A stretch of 29,551 nt of DNA, from NCBI GenBank assembly GCA_023212695.1, contig JALCCG010000262.1:1-29551 (forward strand), given 5' to 3'. This document shows, one piece after another, positions 8,260 through 15,531 of this stretch (its first letter is position 1; every line of letters begins with the position of its first letter). Below the pieces are notes generated by a model. It was not told where the DNA came from, did no database searches, and saw only the letters and a program-made list of their open reading frames with translations. A program made the translations under genes and the position numbers. The DNA comes from Sporisorium sorghi (taxonomy: Eukaryota > Basidiomycota > Ustilaginomycetes > Ustilaginales > Ustilaginaceae).

Positions 8260-9753
8260 TCAACGCCCCGTCTCGTCCCTGACCTCGGGACTGGAAAAGT
8301 TCAAAATGCCCGCCTGGTCGAGCTGCGCAACAATCTCCTCGGCCTGGTCGACCTTCATGTTCCCCAACACCTTGTTGACTTTTGCCAGATCCTTGCTCTT
8401 CAACGCCTCCTGGAACTCCGCCGGGAAAGCCGTAAAGATATCCCATCGCTTCTGCAGCCACGCCTTCACAGCCTCCGGGTCAAGCTTCTCCTTTGCTTCT
8501 CCCTCGAGTTCGATCATCTCCGGCGGCGGGCCGTCGGGGACCTCGAAGCCAATGACGGTGTTCTCGTCCTCTGCGACGAGCTGGATCTGTTCCTCTCCCG
8601 CACCCGAAGACGACTGCTGTTCGGAAAGCGCCTTGGATCGATCCCGGATGCGCGAGTAGGTGGCAAGCACGTCGTTGAGGTACACAACGCTGGCACGACC
8701 GTCTTTGCTTCCAACCATACGACGGAAGAACAGGTTGACGCCGTCCGGACCGAGCTTGTTGCAGTACTGGATCATGAGCGCCTTCTCAACGCAGCGACGG
8801 GCGAGCGACGCGTTTGAGGCGATCTGTGCGTTGAAGGCTTCCAGCAGCAGAGAGTCAGTGGTGTTGTTGTTGACCGAGAGGAGAATTTTGTGCTTGGAGA
8901 GGAACTGGAGCGCGGTTTCAAAGGCGGCGACGTTGAGCGATTTGACCGTGTCGAAGTTGGACGGGAGGGCGGAAGCGGAGAGCGGGATGGAGGATGGGAC
9001 GCAGGATGGCAGGTTGGCGAATTGACGCATCACATCGTCTGCTTCGGGGATGTTGTCCTCGTCATCGTCATCGTCGTCATCGTCCACGTCGGCAGCCTTG
9101 CTCGTAGATGCTGAGGGAGAGTTGAGCGTCTCGATGACGGTTTGTGCTTTCTTCTTGCCCTTGTCCGCCGACGCTGGTTTAGGTTGTGGCTCAGGTTCAG
9201 CCTTGGCAACATAGCCCGAGTTCCAACCTTCCCTGATGCCGTCGCTGGTGATCTTCTTGGAGTCCTCCTTCTCCATCTGCTCCAGCTCGAAATGGATCTG
9301 TGTCTGCCTCGCGGCGAGCTTTTGCTTGTGACCCTCGAGCTCGGTGACCAGCAGGTGATCGAGATCGTCGCCGGTCTTGCCCTTGACGTTGTCCTGCTGT
9401 TGGATCTGGAGCAAGAGACTCAAGATCATGTCGTCGGTCGTAGGGCCGTTGGGACCATCCTTATTGCCTCTCTCTTGCCTTCCTGCACTGAGCTTTGCCA
9501 CCTCTCTCGAGTAGTACGCGGAACCCTCCTTTTTGGTTTGCTGCACCAGCTCGTCGAGACGAGGAGCGAGGGCGTTGTTGGTATCGATCTCCGCACGAAG
9601 AGCGTCCTTTTCAGCTTTGCGTTGGTCTCGCTTCTCGTGGATGTCGCGCTGCTTCCAGCGAATGAAGGATTTCTTGTCGATGTTAGGGTGGACCTCGATG
9701 TCCGAGTCGTCGGAGAGCTCGAGGTTGTCCCATTTTGAGTAATTGAGCGGCAT
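8260..9753 (-). CDS. CDC37: Hsp90 co-chaperone Cdc37
   Basis: The protein has 497 residues, close to yeast Cdc37 (about 506). Cdc37 loads protein kinases onto Hsp90 in the cytosol and slows its ATPase. The first residues, MPLNYSKWDNLELSDDSD, followed by EVHPNIDKKSFIRWKQR, are the family signature; they fix the start codon. Ser14 and Ser17 sit in the acidic context that casein kinase 2 phosphorylates in yeast Cdc37. A charged coiled-coil kinase-binding region follows, up to about residue 190. Then come a Lys-rich stretch, an Asp run near residue 225 and the helical Hsp90-binding middle domain (about 250-400, with ARRCVEKALMIQYCN and GVNLFFRRMVG). The C-terminal domain contains PPPEMIELEGEAKEKLDPEA. 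No intron is present. A heat-shock element lies about 160 bp upstream. Confidence 0.97.
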   Translation of the reverse strand: MPLNYSKWDNLELSDDSDIEVHPNIDKKSFIRWKQRDIHEKRDQRKAEKDALRAEIDTNNALAPRLDELVQQTKKEGSAYYSREVAKLSAGRQERGNKDGPNGPTTDDMILSLLLQIQQQDNVKGKTGDDLDHLLVTELEGHKQKLAARQTQIHFELEQMEKEDSKKITSDGIREGWNSGYVAKAEPEPQPKPASADKGKKKAQTVIETLNSPSASTSKAADVDDDDDDDDEDNIPEADDVMRQFANLPSCVPSSIPLSASALPSNFDTVKSLNVAAFETALQFLSKHKILLSVNNNTTDSLLLEAFNAQIASNASLARRCVEKALMIQYCNKLGPDGVNLFFRRMVGSKDGRASVVYLNDVLATYSRIRDRSKALSEQQSSSGAGEEQIQLVAEDENTVIGFEVPDGPPPEMIELEGEAKEKLDPEAVKAWLQKRWDIFTAFPAEFQEALKSKDLAKVNKVLGNMKVDQAEEIVAQLDQAGILNFSSPEVRDETGR

Positions 9754-9900
9754 CTTGAGCGGCTCTCAACGATGTCTGTGTGTGGTGTTGATGGTGAGAC
9801 GGCAAGAAGGGACGAGCAGGAGGATGAAGTGTTGGTCTCTGAGTTTGACTCAGCCTTGAACTGTGATTTCAGCGAAGAGGTCCGTGACATTTCAGAGAGA

Positions 9901-9906
9901 ACGCGT
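9901..9906. promoter_or_regulatory. ACGCGT hexamer (MCB-like)
   Basis: The palindrome acgcgt equals the core of the fungal MluI cell-cycle box bound by MBF. It lies 148-153 bp upstream of the CDC37 start and five bases from the heat-shock element. A single hexamer occurs often by chance in GC-rich DNA, so function is only a possibility. Confidence 0.3.
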
Positions 9907-9911
9907 TTTGC

Positions 9912-9924
9912 GAAGATTCTCGAA
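9912..9924. promoter_or_regulatory. Heat-shock element (gaaNNttcNNgaa)
   Basis: The sequence gaagattctcgaa is a perfect three-unit HSE: GAA, two bases, TTC, two bases, GAA. It lies 159-171 bp upstream of the CDC37 start codon. Hsf1-type factors bind such inverted pentamers as trimers. Cdc37 is an Hsp90 partner, so heat-shock control makes biological sense. Confidence 0.7.
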
Positions 9925-10179
9925 GTCGCCGCCGATTCAGTCACCCGTCGGCCTCTCCGCAAAATTACGGCTGCATTACCAATCACAATCTGCTCATCCG
10001 ACCGAATCAGTTTTGCTTCAAAATGCTCGACCTTGTACTCGCTCGTACGCTGCTGAGACAGTATGGGATGTGGCGATTGATGCTTCTAAATTAGAAGTGG
10101 CAAGGAATAGTGTACAGGTGAGCATAAGAGTGGCGAGCAAGAGATGCAGAGAAACATGTGTTTGAAACGCAAAGACGAA

Positions 10180-10833
10180 TCAGATGGCAGGTTCCCAACT
10201 GACACCGCAGCCGCAGCCTGCACCCTTTGCCTGTGGGTTGTTCTTGATGGCAAACTGAGATCCGATGAGCTCGGTGACATAGTCGATGGTGCTGCCTCGT
10301 ACGAGCGCTAGACTGATGCTGTCGACCAAGATCGAGACGCCAGGGTGCACTTCGAACTGGAAGTCGTCGTCTTCGATCTCTTCGGTGATCTCCATCTTGT
10401 ACTGGTATCCATGGCATCCTCCTGGTTCGACGGCGACTCGGAGAGCTAGAGACGAGTTGTTCTCCCGCTCTGCTACCTTTTTGAGCTGAGCGATGGCGCG
10501 GTCGGTAGCGATGATGGTAGGCTCACCATCGCGGTACACTTCGGGCTCTTCTGGTTCCTCGGGTTTGCGTAAAAGCGTGGTAGCGAGTCTTGTTTGTGAT
10601 GCATGCAGCGAGCGAGACTGCGCGAGTGATGGAAGCCTTAGTGATGGGCGAGGAGTAGACGCCAGCGAGGAAGAGCGAGACGATAAGGTCGCTAGTCCTC
10701 TCGCTGTTGTGGCTTGCCGTGACGAAGGCAGCGTCGTCGCAGATGTAGAAGCGTGTGCTTGAGAGGGGCGCAGGACTGTCCTGGCCGAGCCTGAGCGGAG
10801 TATTGATCGCATCATGATTGCGGAGGTTGGCAA
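10180..10833 (-). CDS. ISA2: Mitochondrial iron-sulfur assembly protein Isa2 (A-type carrier)
   Basis: The protein has 217 residues. Isa2 works with Isa1 and Iba57 in the mitochondrial matrix to make [4Fe-4S] clusters for aconitase, lipoate synthase and related enzymes. Residues 1 to about 85 are rich in Arg, Ser and Ala with almost no acidic residues, typical of a mitochondrial presequence. The A-type domain covers about 104-215. It carries three cluster-ligand cysteines: Cys140 in GGCHGYQYKMEI, and Cys207 and Cys209 in AGCGCGVSW. The segment ILVDSISLALVRGSTIDYV and then FAIKNNPQAKG fit Isa2 better than Isa1. Several Met codons lie at the start (1, 7 and 8), so the exact start could be one of these. 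The gene is divergent from NAC-alpha and in tandem upstream of CDC37. Confidence 0.94.
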   Translation of the reverse strand: MPTSAIMMRSILRSGSARTVLRPSQAHASTSATTLPSSRQATTARGLATLSSRSSSLASTPRPSLRLPSLAQSRSLHASQTRLATTLLRKPEEPEEPEVYRDGEPTIIATDRAIAQLKKVAERENNSSLALRVAVEPGGCHGYQYKMEITEEIEDDDFQFEVHPGVSILVDSISLALVRGSTIDYVTELIGSQFAIKNNPQAKGAGCGCGVSWEPAI

Positions 10834-11459
10834 TGGTGATGGTCGTAGCTACGAAAGGTCTGCTGCAGGGTCTTTTGCGGCCTGATGATTCTGCTCAGCC
10901 TTTGGACGTCTCGTAGTGGAGGGAAGATCCGACCCCCGATCTGCAAAGATCTGAGATGTGCACTTAATCTAACAATCAAAGTTTTCGAAAAAATGAAGAA
11001 CTGCGGTGAGTGGATGTAGGCGAAGGAGGGTTGAATTCAAGAGGCTGAATACAAAAGCTGCTGACCTTTTAATTGGTGCGCGGGGCAAGTGAAAAGTGAA
11101 AGACTTGAAATGCGTTGGAAGAAGAACGAGAAGAAGGCGTCAGAAGCAAAGCAGAGCAAATCAAAGCCACAGCGGCAGTCAGTCTGTGCAGCCGATTGAA
11201 GCTCGAACAAGCGCTGCTGCATCGGTGTGTTGCGCTGCTCATCGTCGTTGTCAACGTTGAGCACTGACATCTTTCTTCTCTTCTAGCAACTCGATATCTT
11301 TACCATATCATCTCAACAACAGTACGCATCCTTGCAACAGCAGCGATCTTGCTTTCAGCACGCACATCGCAGCACCACGGCACCGCCAGCATCGATCATT
11401 GACCCTCTCAACCACTTGCTCACTTTCTTCCCTTCGATTGCTCGCGACTCCAGGTCAAT
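10834..11459. promoter_or_regulatory. Divergent promoter region, ISA2 / NAC-alpha
   Basis: This 626-bp region lies between the ISA2 and NAC-alpha start codons. It holds both leaders. The last 200 bp before the NAC-alpha start is pyrimidine- and CA-rich and contains cttctcttctag at about 11276-11287, which could be the acceptor of a leader intron. No donor can be assigned with confidence. No GATA-type iron motif stands out near ISA2. Confidence 0.5.
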
Positions 11460-12275
11460 ATGTCTGCTACTATCGAAGAGATCGCCGACGACGTTCAGGA
11501 CGTAAGTTTCAACCCGACAGTCGCAATGGCTGTTATTGCTATAAGCGCCATTGAAGACGCAAAAGCTGACCCCTTGCACTCAATTCACACACACGCACCC
11601 ACAATCTCGACCTGACACTTCGATAATCGCTCGCCTTCGACTCGATAGCTTAACGTCCACGAGGTCGAGTCTGATGACGCTGGCGCCGATGTCCACGCTT
11701 CCGACAAGGTCGCTTCGCGTGCCGAGCGCAAGTCGCGCAAGGCCCTTCAGGGTATTGGTCTCAAGAAGGTCGGCGGTATCACCCGTGTTACCATGCGCCG
11801 CCCCCGTGGTGTAAGTCTCGCGTCCCTCTTCGATATACTCTACTTGCTATGGTATCATGACTGACATACCTTCTATTGGAAACGCTCCCCACCGACATTG
11901 CCAACTGCACAGCACCTCTACGTGATCGCCCAGCCCGAGGTCTACAAGTCGTCGCACTCGGACGTCTACATTGTTTTCGGCGAGGCCAAGGCTGAGGACA
12001 TGGGGCAGTACGCCCAGGCTCAGGCTGCTCAGCAGATGGCCCAGGCCGAGGCTCAGGAGCGTCTGCTCGCCGAGTCACTCCAGAACTCGGGTGCCGGTGC
12101 GGAGAAGAAGGCCGAGGAAGAGGAGGAGGACGACTCGCCCATCGATGAGGAGGGCGTCGACGCCAAGGACATCGACCTCGTCATGCAGCAGGTGAGCTGC
12201 TCGCGAAGGAAGGCCGTCAAGGCGCTCAAGGAGTCCAACGGTGACCTGATCAACGCCATCATGAACGCCAGCTAA
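11460..12275 (+). CDS. EGD2: Nascent polypeptide-associated complex subunit alpha
   Basis: Exons 11460-11501, 11649-11810 and 11913-12275 give 188 residues. The alpha subunit pairs with the beta subunit at the ribosomal tunnel exit, shields nascent chains and limits wrong targeting to the ER. Exon 1 encodes [14 protein letters not shown]. Exon 2 ends with the basic signature [20 protein letters not shown] followed by [11 protein letters not shown], the NAC domain start. Exon 3 continues [20 protein letters not shown] and [10 protein letters not shown], then an Ala/Gln-rich linker. It ends with a UBA domain ([20 protein letters not shown] and onward to LINAIMNAS). Both introns are phase 0. Length and layout match fungal Egd2, though it is slightly longer than the yeast protein (174). 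Confidence 0.97.
11502..11648 (+). other. NAC-alpha intron 1 (147 bp)
   Basis: The donor is gtaagt and the acceptor is ctcgatag. Two branch-site-like motifs (gctgac and cctgac) lie inside. Splicing joins codons for ...DDVQD and LNVHEVES in phase 0. A small hairpin candidate (aatggc ... gccatt) lies near 11525-11552, without snoRNA boxes. Confidence 0.93.
11811..11912 (+). other. NAC-alpha intron 2 (102 bp)
   Basis: The donor is gtaagt and the acceptor is aactgcacag, with actgac as a branch-site candidate. Splicing joins MRRPRG to HLYVIAQ in phase 0, reproducing the continuous NAC domain. Confidence 0.95.
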
Positions 12276-13032
12276 ACGGTGGACATTTTAACGTCAACCA
12301 ACGAGAGCAGTCATCCGACTGACTGGCACCATGACCTTCGTGGGAAAGTGTCTTACTTTCGACCATAACGGCATCGGCAGCTAACCTGCAACTGCAGTCA
12401 TGTTTGATTCGTCGCTATTGTCACCACTCGAGGCGTCATTCCCCACCCAAAAATTAAAACGCTTCTTTGCTTCGTCTTTCCTACATCAGCGTTCGTCGCC
12501 TGATGCTTGTGTTCTGCTCACGTGTACCGGCAACACCGACATCTGCTACAAAGCTCACTGAATCCAAGTGAGGTGCGGCAGATGAGGAGACAGGCAGGCA
12601 AAAGTGGGTTGCGCTTGTCTCCGATGTAACAAGCGGCTGCAAAAAAAAGAACCCTCACGCGGACGACACCTCGCCGGTCAAGCGCGGATCAGAGCGCTGC
12701 GAAGACTGCCGAAGCACGCGATAGTTATCAGCACAAAAAAGGGTTCTTTCCTGCATGAAAAAACTGAGCTCGAGTCCGCCGACATTATTTTCTCGCGCAT
12801 GCTGATTGTTGAGTGCTGCTTTTCACTCTCTATCTATCACTCTCTCATCCATCACGATCATCACATTTCTCGTCGGCGCGCTCCCCCGACAAGCTGAGTC
12901 ACGAAAGGCTCAATCGCGAGCTCGAGCGTCGGATCCATCCCGCCTGCGGTGTTCCGCCTAAGCTGAGCTGCAGCCGTCGAGCCTCCTCCGCTCTCTCTAC
13001 CGCCACCATCTGGGCAGCCGGCGATCGAGATT
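12276..13032. other. Intergenic region between NAC-alpha and the transporter gene
   Basis: This 757-bp region holds the NAC-alpha 3' UTR and the transporter promoter. It contains A-runs near 12642 and 12735, a pyrimidine-rich part at about 12800-12870, and a 10-bp inverted repeat. No tRNA-like or conserved coding sequence was recognised. Open frames here are short and show no family features. Confidence 0.6.
12647..12749. repeat. 10-bp inverted repeat with 83-bp spacer
   Basis: aaagaaccct at 12647-12656 is the exact reverse complement of agggttcttt at 12740-12749. Each arm adjoins an A-run. It could form a hairpin in RNA or mark a pair of binding sites, or it may be chance. Confidence 0.55.
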
Positions 13033-14907
13033 ATGGCCGACAACACTATCAACTACGCCGCTGCAGGTCAGCCATCTGGCTCGGACGATACGCAATCGCA
13101 TCGCAGGCGCAAATCGTACATGCAAGGCCTCTTGCTCCTGCTTATCGTCGTCGTTCTCTGGACCGCTTCCAATTTCTTGACCAACGCACTGCTCACGACA
13201 GGTGGATACGATAAGCCCTTTTTCGTCACATACGCCAACACCTCGTCGTTTGCGCTCTATTTGGTGCCGTATCTGCTCAGCAGCAGGCTGCGCAGACGGT
13301 GGAGCAACACCGCTGATGCGCAAAAGTACACGAGATTGCCGCAGCACGATGTGGAAGGTACGGCAACGACGAGTGAAGAGGGCGACGTTGCAGACGATAA
13401 AGACGAGCTGCCCAAGTGGCTCAAGACGCTCGGGTTTGACGTGCCTACCGTCACGGCTGACGAGACGACGGAAAGAGTGGTGGCGTCCGCAGCAGCGGCG
13501 ACAGCAACGACGCCGGCGATCAAGCCATTTGCACTTCTCGCTGAGGAGCAGCAACAACAACAACGAGGGAGAGGCGAGTCGAACCTGAAGCAGAAGCCGA
13601 TCCGACTTACGCGCTCGTTCTCGCAATCGCAACAGCAGCAGGACGACTCTTCCTCAGCATCCACGCCTCTGCTCGCTCCGACTCCACCCGTCTCTCGCCC
13701 GAGCTCGCCCGTCCGACCCTACCTCGTCTCCACCTCCGTCCCGCGCCCCTCCTCCATCGACGGCAGGAGACCGCGGACTTCGATCAGCATCGTCCGCCCT
13801 TCAGCCGCTGCCGTAACAGCAGCAGCCGCAGCACCCATTGTGCCGCTTCCGCTGCCGCCGCTGACGTTGAAGCAGACCGTCGTGCTGGCGTCGCAGTTCA
13901 CGCTCGTGTGGTTTGGGGCGAACTGGGCGATTAACGCTGGGTTGGGGTTGACTTCGGTTGCCAGTGGCACGACGATTGGGTCAGCGAGTGGGTTCTTCAC
14001 GCTGGCACTGGGGGCGGCGTTGGGCGTGGACAGGTTCACGCTGCCGCGGTTAGGCGCGGTGTGTATCTCGGCGCTGGGCGTGGCGGCTGTCACGTTCGCC
14101 GATCGAGACACGGCGACTTCGACAATCTCATCCGCAACTGACACTATGGGAGCGGCGGTGCTGGATGGCCTGTGGAAGCGCTCCTCCTCTGCTGCCGCAT
14201 CCATGCCACCGGCTGTGGGAGTGCTGACGGCGGGCAAACCGCCCAACGCACCGCTAGGCGACATGCTCGCCCTACTCTCCGCCTTCCTCTACTCGCTCTA
14301 CGTCATGCTGCTCAAAACGCGCATCGGCTCCGAGGACCGCATCTCGATGCCGCTCATGTTCGGTATCGTGGGCGCCATCAACATTACCTGCTTCTGGCCC
14401 ATCCTCCCTCTCCTCCACTACTCGGGTATCGAGACCTTCTCTCTCCCACCGTCCCCACAGATCTGGGCGGGCGTGGTGGTCAACATGTGCATCACTTTTG
14501 TTAGTGATTTTATTTATTTGTTGGCGATGCTGAAGAGCTCGCCGCTGATAACGACGCTGGGGTTGTCGCTGACGATCCCGCTGGCGGTGGTGATCGATGC
14601 GCTAAAGGGGAGTCATACGGGCGGGATGGTGGCGGTGGTGGGCTCGACGGCGGTGTTGAGCAGTTTTGGGTTTATTGGGTGGGATGATCATCGGTGTTTC
14701 AAGGAGGAGAAGCGGAGGGCGGCTGCGTTGGCGGCGGCGGCGGTGCAGGTGCAGATGGAGAGTGAGGCGGTAGCAGCGGCAGAGCAGTCGCGATCGCAAC
14801 ATCAGCAGCAAGGTGCGAGTGGCAACAAAGCTCAGCAGCGTGCGTCACACAGCAGAAACTCTTCGGCCATCTCCCTAGCCTCGGATTCATCGTCGGCAGC
14901 ATCATAA
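13033..14907 (+). CDS. Drug/metabolite-transporter-superfamily membrane protein (THI74/YML018C/SLC35F5-like)
   Basis: The protein has 624 residues. Membrane segments are visible at about 31-50 (a Leu/Val-rich run followed by WTASNFLTNALL) and 68-88 (ANTSSFALYLVPYLL). A long Ser/Pro/Gln-rich loop spans about 90-275. Then a run of hydrophobic helices begins with LASQFTLVWFGANWAINAGL and continues to about 570, probably making ten in total. The TYANTSSF segment after TM1 and the WFGANW and GLGLTSVASGTTIGSASGF motifs are typical of the fungal vacuolar-type DMT group that includes YML018C and Thi74, related to animal SLC35F5. The substrate is unknown; Thi74 has been linked to thiamine, but no such role can be read from sequence. 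A second variable insertion lies near residues 365-405. The tail is Ala/Gln/Ser-rich. The ATG context (attATGgcc) is reasonable. Confidence 0.85.
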   Translation: MADNTINYAAAGQPSGSDDTQSHRRRKSYMQGLLLLLIVVVLWTASNFLTNALLTTGGYDKPFFVTYANTSSFALYLVPYLLSSRLRRRWSNTADAQKYTRLPQHDVEGTATTSEEGDVADDKDELPKWLKTLGFDVPTVTADETTERVVASAAAATATTPAIKPFALLAEEQQQQQRGRGESNLKQKPIRLTRSFSQSQQQQDDSSSASTPLLAPTPPVSRPSSPVRPYLVSTSVPRPSSIDGRRPRTSISIVRPSAAAVTAAAAAPIVPLPLPPLTLKQTVVLASQFTLVWFGANWAINAGLGLTSVASGTTIGSASGFFTLALGAALGVDRFTLPRLGAVCISALGVAAVTFADRDTATSTISSATDTMGAAVLDGLWKRSSSAAASMPPAVGVLTAGKPPNAPLGDMLALLSAFLYSLYVMLLKTRIGSEDRISMPLMFGIVGAINITCFWPILPLLHYSGIETFSLPPSPQIWAGVVVNMCITFVSDFIYLLAMLKSSPLITTLGLSLTIPLAVVIDALKGSHTGGMVAVVGSTAVLSSFGFIGWDDHRCFKEEKRRAAALAAAAVQVQMESEAVAAAEQSRSQHQQQGASGNKAQQRASHSRNSSAISLASDSSSAAS

Positions 14908-15531
14908 AAAGCTCCGTTCGTATGGGAGTTTTTGCGACTCTTTTGCAATTTTTCGCCTGGCACGAATACACATTGGGTTTGCAGACAACGTCAACTTGCT
15001 GAAAGTTTTGCTTGTTTGCATTTCGACTGATTGGCTTGTTGGAGAGTGTACGTGTTAGGACAGCGTTGTGCTACGACGACGAAGGAGCACAGAGAATGAA
15101 GCCGATCAGGACGCAAGGCAACAGCAGCCGCTTTGCTTGCGCTCTGGGGTGTGACTCTCCCAATCACACACGAACTCGAGCTCAAACCCATCAATGTGCC
15201 AAGCTGTTCGGATCTGCTCAGAGGCCGTCGTCTCTCAAACGCACAACACCAGCTCCAACCCAGCTATCAAGGACGATGAACATTCCCACGCGGTTGAAGA
15301 AGAAGAGACCGTGTTCCTTTTGATTCGATTCGCACTTTTCGCTTGTGTGAGTGAAGGTGATTGTACAGCCGGGACACTGCGCGAGCGTCCCAAAAGAATG
15401 TGTTCCGCAAAGCGAAAGGTTCGGGAAATCGTGAGTACACTTCAATGCCGCGACCACCGCCGCCGCCCTGTGGCGCAGCCAGCACAACAAGAGAGAGTAT
15501 GTCTTTAACACTTCCAGCCCGAGCATCGACT
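14908..15531. other. Convergent intergenic region, transporter / PMT2
   Basis: This 624-bp region lies between two convergent stop codons and should contain both 3' UTRs. It has several T- and A-rich short runs but no coding sequence I recognise. The open frames here overlap each other on both strands and have random-looking composition. Confidence 0.6.

Larger units (their letters stand above)
9754..10179. promoter_or_regulatory. CDC37 promoter and ISA2 3' region
   Basis: This 426-bp gap lies between the CDC37 start and the ISA2 stop, both on the minus strand. It should contain the ISA2 3' UTR and the CDC37 promoter. Two recognisable sites sit close together: acgcgt at 9901-9906 and a three-unit heat-shock element at 9912-9924. 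No further gene is apparent. Confidence 0.65.

Noticed and set aside
12604..12897. Plus-strand open frame of 97 codons between NAC-alpha and the transporter
   Set aside because: It crosses A-runs and pyrimidine-rich promoter-like sequence and has no recognisable motif.
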